Positions 9,698 through 17,825 of a DNA stretch of 64,000 nt are shown piece after piece (within the stretch, counting starts at the first letter, position 1; the number at the start of each line of letters is the position of its first letter). Made by a program: the position numbers and the translations under genes. The notes below the pieces were generated by a model. It was not told where the DNA came from. It did no database searches and saw nothing but the letters and a program-made list of their open reading frames with translations. Origin of the DNA: Marinobacterium litorale DSM 23545. Its GTDB lineage: Bacteria > Pseudomonadota > Gammaproteobacteria > Pseudomonadales > Balneatricaceae. The stretch lies in the NCBI RefSeq assembly GCF_000428985.1, contig NZ_AUAZ01000016.1:39774-103773 (forward strand). Reading direction: 5' to 3'.

Positions 9698-10986
9698 TTC
9701 TGTCCGCTCTCCGGGCGATCCGCTGTCTCTCCGCGATACAGGGTGTAAACGGCAGGGCCATCGTCAACCGACTGTTGCCAACGTAAACCGCCGACCTGCT
9801 CATCCCACGCCTGCTGTAACTGGCTCAGCTCCGGTGCTGTCTCTGGACCACGCCAGCTCAAGCGCAGACGCTCGCCCGCCTCGGTGCGCGCAAGATGTTC
9901 GAGCTGCCAGCCCGGATTCTGCCGCAGCCATTGCTCAACGCGACGATAGCGATCCTCGCTGTCCGCCAGCTCAAGCAGCGGCTCCTGCCGGGCATGGAGC
10001 TGCTGCATCAACTGGCGTCTTACGCGCTCCAGCGGCAACGCAGCACTGTGCCCCAGTCGCTGCGCCAGCGACTCCCGGTAATAGGCCTGCGCCTGTTGGG
10101 CTTGAACCCAGGTAAGCAGGCCGTAACCCACCATAGCCAGCAGAGCCCAGGCCAGCGGTTTACGTAACACGGTCAGCTCATCTGCCAGGCGGTGCCAGAT
10201 GGTATCCAGAACCCGGGCAGCATCAGCCGATTGGCGCGGCAAAAGGGACGTCCCGGCACTACGATACTGCGCTGCGAGCAGCTCCAGCGCCTCAGCTTCA
10301 CTGGCACTCTCGAACTCGACCTCAGCCTGCCAGCCGGAAGGCAAGGGGGGCGGCTCCCGGTCGGGCCACGCCAGCACGCCGCCCGGGTTGTCCGGCAATA
10401 CCGGTCGCACCAGTGTCAGCATCTCCCCCTGTCGCCAGAGGACGGTTTGCTGCTCCGCATCGGGCACGTATTGAAAATCCGCCAGGATCCGCCGGAGATC
10501 GATTCCATTGCTTAACGCCCATTGCTGCCATTCATCGATCAGTGGCCGGGCACACACCACCAGTTGCAGACGTCCCCACCGCTCACCAACACATACGATC
10601 TGCTGCTGCGAGACATCGCCTAGCAGCAAATCTTCCAATAGGAGTGAGTACTCACTTCTTTTGATTCCAGGCGGCGCTTCAACATCGAACAGGCTGTAAT
10701 CGCTACTATTCAAAAACAGCGTTGCCGGGCTATCGCGCAACGCCATGGGCGGCAGGCCATAACCGCATCGCGTGTCCTGCCCTGGCTGCCGGAACAGCCA
10801 GCAGACTCCTGCACTGTGCCCATCACCACCGCTGCCTAAGGGTTCTGGCGAGCCGGGCTTTAGCGGGCGCAGCAACAACTCGCCACCACGTCCGGCCTTC
10901 GTCAGACGCTTTCTCACTAACGCCGACAGCCGCTGTCCGGGGACCGGGCGGCGATTCCCCGCCGTTCGTTGTTCAACTCTGGTCAC
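9694..10986 (-). CDS. gspL: Type II secretion system protein GspL
   Basis: About 430 residues from a GTG at 10986, chosen because it follows the gspJ stop by four bases and has AGAGGT nine bases upstream; the ATG at 11055 would overlap gspJ by 65 bases. The cytoplasmic domain (FLLxD-like LLLEDLLLGDV, with CWLFRQPGQ before it) would contact the ATPase GspE; a membrane helix (ALLAMVGYGLLTWVQA) and a periplasmic domain follow. The first 60 residues are arginine-rich and unlike the family, so the true start may be a non-ATG codon further in. GspE itself is not in the window. Confidence 0.82.
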   Translation of the reverse strand: MTRVEQRTAGNRRPVPGQRLSALVRKRLTKAGRGGELLLRPLKPGSPEPLGSGGDGHSAGVCWLFRQPGQDTRCGYGLPPMALRDSPATLFLNSSDYSLFDVEAPPGIKRSEYSLLLEDLLLGDVSQQQIVCVGERWGRLQLVVCARPLIDEWQQWALSNGIDLRRILADFQYVPDAEQQTVLWRQGEMLTLVRPVLPDNPGGVLAWPDREPPPLPSGWQAEVEFESASEAEALELLAAQYRSAGTSLLPRQSADAARVLDTIWHRLADELTVLRKPLAWALLAMVGYGLLTWVQAQQAQAYYRESLAQRLGHSAALPLERVRRQLMQQLHARQEPLLELADSEDRYRRVEQWLRQNPGWQLEHLARTEAGERLRLSWRGPETAPELSQLQQAWDEQVGGLRWQQSVDDGPAVYTLYRGETADRPESGQK

Positions 10987-10990
10987 TGCG

Positions 10991-11656
10991 CTACACCTCT
11001 TGCGCGGGCAACGTGAAAGTACACCGGTAAGGCGCAACTTGCGGCGCCTGCTCATCCAACATCAACAGCACCCTGACCGCCTCAGTGGCAACCCGCCCAT
11101 CCGATGGGAAAGACTGCCAACGCTCTTCAACTCGAAACTCAACCTGCACCTGATCGACGCCGGTCAACTCGATAAGCGGCTGCCAGCGTGTCGCCCGTGG
11201 ACTGTCCAGATCTGCACTGACCTCCAGCGCCAACCCGCCCTCCTGCTGCCAACTCAGTGCCTGGCGCTGCAGCGCACTGTATTGTCGGACCGGTACTGAA
11301 GCGAGCTGATCATCCGTTTCCGCAAACAGACCGCCCAGGGCCGGACCATTCAGTGCCACCCACTCCAGACGCTGTTGATCCGGCAGCCACTCCAGACGTT
11401 CGTTGTAGAGCGCTAACCCCTGTGTGTGCAGCGGTCGCTCGACGAGCGCTGCAAACCGGTTATCCAGCGCACTGCAAAGCTCCAGCACCTGCGCATCGCG
11501 GCTGTCAGTGAGCTTCGTACCCGTTTTAAGCCCCACCCATAGGTCGATCTGGGCGGCCAGCATGACACCCAACAGCGCGGTCAAGGCCAGCGCCAGTAGC
11601 AGCTCGATCAACGTCAAGCCGCGCTGTCGAGCGTTCCGATGCGGGTATAAAGCCAT
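10991..11656 (-). CDS. gspJ: Type II secretion minor pseudopilin GspJ
   Basis: 221 residues with a type IV prepilin leader: cleavage is expected after the glycine of RQRG, followed by LTLIELLLALALTALLG with the conserved glutamate at +5. GspJ forms the pseudopilus tip complex with GspI and GspK. In this cluster gspK is not next to gspJ but lies upstream at 14358-15431. Overlaps gspI by one base. Confidence 0.92.
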   Translation of the reverse strand: MALYPHRNARQRGLTLIELLLALALTALLGVMLAAQIDLWVGLKTGTKLTDSRDAQVLELCSALDNRFAALVERPLHTQGLALYNERLEWLPDQQRLEWVALNGPALGGLFAETDDQLASVPVRQYSALQRQALSWQQEGGLALEVSADLDSPRATRWQPLIELTGVDQVQVEFRVEERWQSFPSDGRVATEAVRVLLMLDEQAPQVAPYRCTFTLPAQEV

Positions 11657-12021
11657 CAGGGAGCCGCAAGGAATAGACTGTAGTGATCGACCGGCCTCTC
11701 CCGGGCAGGGTCGCTGTATAGCGTCAACTCCGCCCGGCGCACCGAACTCAGACCGGTGGCGCTGATCTGCGCCTGCCAGTAACAGGTCCGTTCTCCCTGC
11801 TTGATCTCGCCCGTCTGCCGCCCCGGCGCGGGCCAGTATGCTTCCACCCTAAACACCGCAGACAGCTCCCGGATGCAGAGCGCCGCATGGGTGCGGACAG
11901 CACCCATCACATGCACATCAACCCGCTGTGCCACCACCTGGCTAACCGCCAGTGACATCACCGCGGCAATAAACAGCGCCACCAGCACTTCGATCAACGT
12001 AAAGCCCCGATCCCGATGCAT
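11656..12021 (-). CDS. gspI: Type II secretion minor pseudopilin GspI
   Basis: 121 residues with a very short leader (MHRDRG) and the pseudopilin N-terminus FTLIEVLVALFIAAVMSLA, glutamate at +5. GspI nucleates the GspI-J-K tip of the pseudopilus. Position between gspH and gspJ is canonical. Confidence 0.92.
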   Translation of the reverse strand: MHRDRGFTLIEVLVALFIAAVMSLAVSQVVAQRVDVHVMGAVRTHAALCIRELSAVFRVEAYWPAPGRQTGEIKQGERTCYWQAQISATGLSSVRRAELTLYSDPARERPVDHYSLFLAAP

Positions 12022-12504
12022 CTAACGGACACTCATCGCCAGCCGGCCGTCTCGATCTATCTGCGCCTGTCCTTCAGGCCAGCGCCACTGCAACACAGGC
12101 CCCAAGCGCTCTCCACCGGGCATCCAGATTCGATACAACGGCATGTCCGCAGATGCGTCGCTCAGAGCCACTGCTGACAACTGCATATGTTCCGGCCAGT
12201 CCGGGCTGTCTCCGGGCCCTTCCCGGCCCAATGCTTCCCACTGCAGGCCCTGCGACAGGGCGCGCAGACGCACAAAACGGTAACCTCGCTCATCCCACAC
12301 CCAACCGATCACCCAGCCCTGCAAACGCGCCCGTGCCCGGGCATCCTCAAAGCGTGCGGCCAACTGCTCCAATCTCGCTTCGTACAGGCGCCCGGGATTG
12401 CCGCCCAGCATTGCCAGGCCAAGACCACTGATCAATCCGATCAGCGCCAGCACAAGCATCAGCTCCAGCAAGCTGAAACCCGACTGAGCGCGCCGAAACC
12501 TCAT
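12022..12504 (-). CDS. gspH: Type II secretion minor pseudopilin GspH
   Basis: 160 residues; prepilin leader ending QSG then FSLLELMLVLALIGLISGLG with the +5 glutamate, and a globular domain of the expected size. GspH links the pseudopilus tip to the GspG filament. It abuts gspI directly and follows gspG by 12 bases. Confidence 0.9.
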   Translation of the reverse strand: MRFRRAQSGFSLLELMLVLALIGLISGLGLAMLGGNPGRLYEARLEQLAARFEDARARARLQGWVIGWVWDERGYRFVRLRALSQGLQWEALGREGPGDSPDWPEHMQLSAVALSDASADMPLYRIWMPGGERLGPVLQWRWPEGQAQIDRDGRLAMSVR

Positions 12505-12516
12505 CCGTAAGGCTCC

Positions 12517-12963
12517 TTAGAGTGACCAGTTACCGATATCGGCATCGGCACCCTCGCCCCCGGGAAGGCCATCAGCCCCCAGCGAGTACACATCAATCCG
12601 GCCATGCTCGCCGGGTGCCCGATACTGATAAGCGCCACCCCAGGGATCTTCGGGCAGGCGACGGATATAACCGTCATCTCGGTAGCTGCGCGGTGCCGGC
12701 TCGATACTGGGCCTCTGAACCAACGCAGCCAGGCCCTGTTCGCTGGTGGGATAGCGCAGGTTATCCAGACGATACATATCCAGCGCCTGCTCCAGCGTGG
12801 ACAGATCGGCCTTGACCTTTTGCACCATCGCTTTGTCCTGATTGCCCAGCACATTGGGCGCGACGATGGCGACCAGCAGGCCGATGATAAAGATCACCAC
12901 CATGATCTCCATCAGGGTGAAACCTCTCATTCTTGACGGTCTGGCGTAAGTAAATGCTGACAT
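12517..12963 (-). CDS. gspG: Type II secretion major pseudopilin GspG
   Basis: 148 residues from the ATG at 12963, preceded by GGAGG at five bases spacing. Prepilin leader ending RMRG, mature N-terminus FTLMEIMVVIFIIGLLVAIV, then the major-pseudopilin signature (ALDMYRLDNLRYPTSEQGL, DPWGGAYQYRAPGEHG) that includes the calcium-binding C-terminal loop (SLGADGLPGGEGADADIGNW). GspG polymerises into the piston-like pseudopilus. Confidence 0.96.
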   Translation of the reverse strand: MSAFTYARPSRMRGFTLMEIMVVIFIIGLLVAIVAPNVLGNQDKAMVQKVKADLSTLEQALDMYRLDNLRYPTSEQGLAALVQRPSIEPAPRSYRDDGYIRRLPEDPWGGAYQYRAPGEHGRIDVYSLGADGLPGGEGADADIGNWSL

Positions 12964-12988
12964 CAAAACCTCCGTTCAGATCTCGGGA

Positions 12989-13458
12989 CTAAAAGTTAAG
13001 GGCCTGATTGAGCTGCATGATCGGCAGCAGGATAGCCAGAACAATAAAGAGCACCAGCCCCCCCATGAACAGAATCATCAGTGGCTCGAATAGAGCGAGC
13101 GTGGTATCTACACGCTGGGTAAATGTTCGCTCCTGATGGGACGCGACGCGCTCCAGCATCTCATCGAGCCGTCCGCTCGCCTCGCCACTGGCAATCATGT
13201 TGACCAGCAGCGGCGGAAAGTAACCCCGCTCCCCCAAAGCCCGGTGCAGCGGGGTCCCGTTACGCACCTCTTCAGCAGACACCTGCAAGGCTTCCTGCAG
13301 AATACGATTGCCCAGGGTGTCGACGCTGACCCGCAGAGCAGTCAGTAGCGGCACGCCGCTCCCCATCAGAATGGCCAGCGCCCGGGACAGTCGCGCACTG
13401 TCGAGCAGTACCAGCAGAGCACCGACCTTGGGCAGACTCAGCAGCCGCTGGTACATGG
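12989..13458 (-). pseudogene. gspF: gspF fragment: only the C-terminal third of GspF
   Basis: The readable GspF part starts at about YQRLLSLPKVGALLVLLDSA and continues to LLPIMQLNQALNF, covering roughly the last 150 of the usual 400 residues, including the hallmark LLVNMIASGEASGRLDEML and the last membrane helix. Upstream of about 13458 the frame reads nonsense because the DNA switches to the antisense of a phoX-like gene. So the first membrane domain and the first cytoplasmic domain of the inner-membrane platform protein are missing. GspE, D and C genes that normally lie further upstream are also missing. A genuine deletion/rearrangement or an assembly join would look the same. Confidence 0.88.
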
Positions 13459-14264
13459 ATGAAGGTACTCTGTACGTTGCGCGCTTCGATGAGAACGGCA
13501 CCGGTGTATGGCTGCCGCTGACTCCGGAAGCCGTTGCTCAGGATGGCCGCACTCTGGGTTCTATCTTCGGTGATCTGTCCGATATCATCCTCAACACCCG
13601 CGGTGCTGCTGATGCCATGGGCGCAACGCCGATGGACCGTCCGGAATGGTGTGCTGTCAGCCCGCTCAACGGCGACGTTTACTTCACCCTGACCAACAAC
13701 ACCCGCCGCACCGAAGCGAACGCTGCCAACCCGCGTATCGATAACGACTACGGTCATATCATCCGCTGGAGCGAAGCGGACGATATGTCCGGCTTCGAGT
13801 GGGATATCTTCGTATTCGGTTCCAACGATTCCGCTTCTGCCGAAATCAACCGCTCGGGTCTGACCGACCTGAACGAATTCGCAAGCCCGGACGGCCTTGG
13901 CTTCGATAGCCGCGGTATCCTGTGGATCCAGACGGATAACGGTTCCGACGTGGCCGACGATACCAACGACCAGGTACTGGGTGTTGTACCGTCCAACGTG
14001 GTTGATGCCGAAGGGAACCAGACCACGATCACCGCCGAAAACCAGGAGATGCTCAAGCGCTTCTTCGTGGGTCCGAACGGCTGTGAAGTGACCGGTCTGG
14101 CATTCAACCCGGACAACACTGCGATGTTCGTCAACATCCAGCACCCGGGTAACTGGCCGTACTCTGCGGATGCTACTGAAGTGACTCCGGCCGGTACCAG
14201 TGTCCGTCCGCGCGCCTCCACAGTGGTTATCCAGAAGGCTGACGGCGGCCCGATCGGCGTCTGA
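13457..14264 (+). pseudogene. phoX: phoX-like alkaline phosphatase fragment: C-terminal part only
   Basis: From about 13457 the plus strand encodes MDEGTLYVARFDENGTGVWL and continues for some 265 residues through PMDRPEWCAVSPLNGDVYFT, SPDGLGFDSRGILWIQTDNG and FFVGPNGCEVTGLAFNPD to a normal stop. These match the C-terminal half of PhoX, a Tat-exported calcium/iron alkaline phosphatase of about 650 residues. The N-terminal half, with its twin-arginine signal and start codon, is absent; the frame runs into antisense gspF. Codon choice is strongly biased (GGT, CGT, AAC, CCG), as in a highly expressed gene, so the break may be recent or artificial. A good terminator follows. Confidence 0.85.
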
Positions 14265-14288
14265 TCTAACGATCACTCTGCTCTATGA

Positions 14289-14321
14289 AAAAGGGGTGCA
14301 GCAACGCACCCCTTTTCTTTT
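14289..14321 (+). terminator. Rho-independent terminator after phoX fragment
   Basis: Arms AAAAGGGGTGC (14289-14299) and GCACCCCTTTT (14306-14316) pair perfectly around a six-base loop and are followed by a T-rich run. It ends the phoX transcription unit and could also serve gspK, which converges from the right. Confidence 0.92.
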
Positions 14322-14357
14322 ATCAGCCAAACAACCCAACGGGCTGAGACTACACCT

Positions 14358-15431
14358 TCAGAACCCTCGCTGTAGCGTCAGCCAGTTGATTCGCTGAGCC
14401 GGCACTCTGGCGGCCCATTTGGAGACACCCTGAAGCTGAAAATCCTGCTTGAAGGCATAGGTCTCATCATCTAACTCAATCTCGGTCTCCAGCCGGAAAC
14501 GCTCCGAATTCAACACCAACCCATCCAGGATCCGCTCGGTTTGCTCCTCGCCCACACCGCTCAACGCCGCTTTAACCTCATCTGCACTTGCATAACCGAT
14601 GGCCGGACGCCCCAACAACAACCGCTGCAGAATCGAGCCCGGCACCTCACCCGCATAAAGCGCTTCCAGCAGAGGTAGTTGATCCAGCGTCAGCGCATTC
14701 AGGTTCAGCCGCCAGGGGCCGGTATCCGGCCAGGCACAGAGTTCGGGGTAGCGCCAGACGCGCAAACTGTCACCCGGTGGCAGCAGATTCAGCTCGCTGA
14801 GATCAACCATTGCGGCATTGGATGGTAACCAGGGCTGATTAGCCTGAGTGTACTGGATCGCCTCGGCACCCTGAGGCTGCGCCTGTCCATCGGCATCGAT
14901 CCAATCCGTCAGGCGATCCACAAGCTGAGCGGGCGACAAACCGGCCGAACGTTGCGAACGCAGTAAGTACCTGAGCTGCCGCTGCCCCTCGGCCGACGAT
15001 TCCCCTCGCAGAAGGTTTACGTTGAAACAGGCGCGCAGATCTCGCAGCCGGATGCGTATCTGAGCGGACGGCAGCCCCTCTTCCGCCAACTCGGATACCG
15101 GCAAATCCATCCATTGCCCCTGCAATGTTTGCCAGAACAGCGGGCTTTCCCGCCAACGTCGCTGCGTCATCCCGGCTTGCACCAACAGCTGGGCAGCTCG
15201 CTGCAACTCACGGGCCTGGCGGGCATTATGCAGCTCCCGTAACGCGGCCAACTCGGCGCGGCTCTGCTGCACCACCACCGGCAGGCCAATCGCCACCAGC
15301 GCCAGAGCGAATAACACCATCAATAGCGCAACACCGCGCTGACGATCAAACGTTGATTGAGCGGAGCAACAACCCGCAAGGGTTAAGGGACGGGGTTTAT
15401 GAACGTGGCTGTTTACCGGTAAGTGCAACAT
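14358..15431 (-). CDS. gspK: Type II secretion minor pseudopilin GspK
   Basis: 357 residues from the first ATG (15431). A long leader ends at RQRG, followed by VALLMVLFALALVAIGLP; as in other GspK proteins the +5 glutamate is replaced. The large globular domain contains the GspK pattern (LRDLRACFNVNLLRGE, LTDWIDADGQAQPQGAEA, LNLNALTLDQLPLL). GspK caps the pseudopilus tip. Here it is separated from gspJ by 2.7 kb that include the broken gspF and the phoX fragment, so the operon has been reshuffled. No convincing ribosome binding site is seen, so the start is uncertain. Confidence 0.88.
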   Translation of the reverse strand: MLHLPVNSHVHKPRPLTLAGCCSAQSTFDRQRGVALLMVLFALALVAIGLPVVVQQSRAELAALRELHNARQARELQRAAQLLVQAGMTQRRWRESPLFWQTLQGQWMDLPVSELAEEGLPSAQIRIRLRDLRACFNVNLLRGESSAEGQRQLRYLLRSQRSAGLSPAQLVDRLTDWIDADGQAQPQGAEAIQYTQANQPWLPSNAAMVDLSELNLLPPGDSLRVWRYPELCAWPDTGPWRLNLNALTLDQLPLLEALYAGEVPGSILQRLLLGRPAIGYASADEVKAALSGVGEEQTERILDGLVLNSERFRLETEIELDDETYAFKQDFQLQGVSKWAARVPAQRINWLTLQRGF

Positions 15432-15539
15432 GATCGGCCGCTCGTTTAAGTCGACCAATCAGTAAACACGCTTTAGATGACAGGCCCATGAAGACTGTAC
15501 AAGGTCTTAGATCATAAGCGCGGGCAGGCGGTTCAGTAT

Positions 15540-17615
15540 CTAACCGGCCTTGATCCAGACCTTGGTATCATGGAAGACGGCGCCACCGGCGGGTAATGCA
15601 GCTTCTGCACTGACCAGAGTGTTAATCCCTCGGCCATCCACAAAGGCTTTGTTCGGCCATATCCCTTCAACGATAACAACGCCCGGCTGCACACCCTCGA
15701 AAAGCATGACATGGACACGGACCTGGCCATGACGGTTACCCATGTACACCAGATCGCCCTCACCAACACCCAGCGCCCGACCATCGTCCGGATGTAACAT
15801 GACCTGCGGCCGATTTTCCTTGCGCTGCGAGCCCGGTGTTTCCGTGAAACTGGAGTTCAGAAAAGTGCGTGCCGGCGCCGTCACCAGCCGGAACGGGTGG
15901 TCCGCATCGGCACTGTCGATCAACGACACATGATCCGGTAACTCTGGTAAACACCCGTCAGCGTCTCCCAGTGCCCGCCAGTCGGCCCGGAAGTGAAAAC
16001 GGTTGTCCGCATGACCAAAGCCATCCAGAAAATGTGCGGTCTCAAACGGCAACCCACAGTCCACGCCTTGCCGTCGGTGGATCTCATCAGCACGGGGCAG
16101 ACCGCTACCCTCCAGCGCCTGATCGACCAGGGAGAGCTCATCCACTTCAAAAAACCGGTCACGTACGCCCAGTCGCTGCGCCAGCTCACTGACCACCCGA
16201 TGGTTACTACGGCACTGAGCGTACGGCTCGATGACCGCCTTGCTCACCTGAATGGAGGTATGCCCGCTGGCGGAGTAGATATCATCGTGCTCCAGGAAAG
16301 TCGTCGCGGGCAGCAGGATATCGGCCATGGCCGCAGTCTCGGTCATCATCTGCTCATGCACCACAACGAAGAGATCGTCACGCAGAAACCCCTCGCGCAC
16401 CCGTGCCGACTCAGGAGCTACAACCATGGGGTTGGTATTCTGTATAAACAGTGCCTTCACCGGCGGCCCGGCCCCCAGATCCTGCTTGTTCCCGGTAAGA
16501 ACCGGTCCAATTCGCGACATATCCAGCATCCGCACACCGGGCTTGCGCAATGACAGCCCCTGCAGCGGCGCACGGTCGATGTGCTGGTAAAGCCCACTGT
16601 TGGAGTAGAGCGCTCCGCCCCCCGGGTACTGCCAGGCACCGGTGAGCGCGGGCAAACAGGTGACGGCATGCATATTGGCCGCGCCGTTACGTGAGCGACT
16701 GAAACCATAGCCGACTCGGATATAGCTTTTACGGGTGCGCCCATAAAGGCGGGCAAATTCGATGATCTGGTCGGCGCACACGCCGGTAATGTCAGCCGCC
16801 CAGGCCGGTGTCTTTGTACTCAGGTGTCGGCGCACCTCATCGTCAAAGTCGCTGTAGCGCGCCAGATAATCCTTATCCTCCAGCCCATCCGCCAGGATCT
16901 GATGCATCATGGCGCAGGCCAACGCGCCATCGGTGCCGGGCCTGAGCTTGATGTGCAGGTCGGCCTGTTTCGCCGTCGGCGTTTCATAGGGGTCGATCAC
17001 CACCAACTTGGCGCCCCGCTTCCGAGCTTTGGCGATATGAGTCATCACATTGATCTGGGTATGTACCGGATTACCGCCCCACACCAGAATCAGCTCGCTC
17101 TCCTCAATCTCCAGCGCATCAACCCCGCGCACCACACCCACACCGGCTTTCCAGCCCGCGTTTGAGATCGCTACACAGATCGTTTCCTTTTGACCGGAGT
17201 AACCCATGGCATGGCGTAAACGATCGGTCGCTCCCCTTTGCGCCCAGCCCATGGTACCGGCGTAGAAATAGGGCCAGATCGCCTCAGTACCAAACTGATC
17301 GGTAATCTGCTGAAAACGTTCGGCAATACAGTCCAGCGCTTCGTCCCAGCTAATCGGCTCAAAGGCTTCTAATCCAACGCCCCTGGGCCCGACACGTTTT
17401 AATGGCTGAGACAGACGCTGCGGATGATGAACCCGCTCGGCATAACGAGCGACCTTGGCGCAGATAACGCCCCCCGTATAGGCGTTTGCTTTACTGCCAT
17501 GGATTCGCCCAATCCGCTGAGAGCCCAGGGTTTCAACCTCAAGAGCACAGGTCGACGGGCAGTCATGGGGGCAGACAGCGTAATGGCGGCTTGCCTCCGG
17601 TTTTCTTTTCGTCAT
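15540..17615 (-). CDS. Molybdopterin (bis-MGD) oxidoreductase with N-terminal 4Fe-4S site
   Basis: 691 residues from the ATG at 17615 (AAGGA seven bases upstream). The N-terminus has the cluster-binding spacing CPHDCPSTC plus a later cysteine (GGVICAK). The body follows the DMSO reductase superfamily: GATDRLRHAMGYSG, ESELILVWGGNPVHTQINVM, PGTDGALACAMMHQIL, and a C-terminal molydopterin dinucleotide-binding domain (LHPDDGRALGVGEGDLVYMG). No twin-arginine signal is visible, so it is probably cytoplasmic. Substrate unknown; no electron-transfer subunit lies beside it. It stands alone, with 109 bases between it and gspK. Confidence 0.88.
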   Translation of the reverse strand: MTKRKPEASRHYAVCPHDCPSTCALEVETLGSQRIGRIHGSKANAYTGGVICAKVARYAERVHHPQRLSQPLKRVGPRGVGLEAFEPISWDEALDCIAERFQQITDQFGTEAIWPYFYAGTMGWAQRGATDRLRHAMGYSGQKETICVAISNAGWKAGVGVVRGVDALEIEESELILVWGGNPVHTQINVMTHIAKARKRGAKLVVIDPYETPTAKQADLHIKLRPGTDGALACAMMHQILADGLEDKDYLARYSDFDDEVRRHLSTKTPAWAADITGVCADQIIEFARLYGRTRKSYIRVGYGFSRSRNGAANMHAVTCLPALTGAWQYPGGGALYSNSGLYQHIDRAPLQGLSLRKPGVRMLDMSRIGPVLTGNKQDLGAGPPVKALFIQNTNPMVVAPESARVREGFLRDDLFVVVHEQMMTETAAMADILLPATTFLEHDDIYSASGHTSIQVSKAVIEPYAQCRSNHRVVSELAQRLGVRDRFFEVDELSLVDQALEGSGLPRADEIHRRQGVDCGLPFETAHFLDGFGHADNRFHFRADWRALGDADGCLPELPDHVSLIDSADADHPFRLVTAPARTFLNSSFTETPGSQRKENRPQVMLHPDDGRALGVGEGDLVYMGNRHGQVRVHVMLFEGVQPGVVIVEGIWPNKAFVDGRGINTLVSAEAALPAGGAVFHDTKVWIKAG

Positions 17616-17825
17616 CGCTCGTTCCTTGTGAATAACAAAACCTGAGGGGCTGGACTGAGGGGCTAGCAACACCCTAAATTGTTCTTGGGCAGCGCGATAG
17701 TATAGTCTTAACCAATTACTAAGAACCTATCGCTAGCGGCGACATAACAACCGAGCTTAGCAATTATAGTTAGTTGATTTATAAGGCATTAACCGCTCAG
17801 CTACCGCAGAAAGTATTACTAACAT

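Noticed and set aside
13272..14276. 334-codon minus-strand ORF opposite the phoX fragment
   Set aside because: The plus strand encodes recognisable PhoX sequence; the minus frame is a shadow that runs into gspF antisense.
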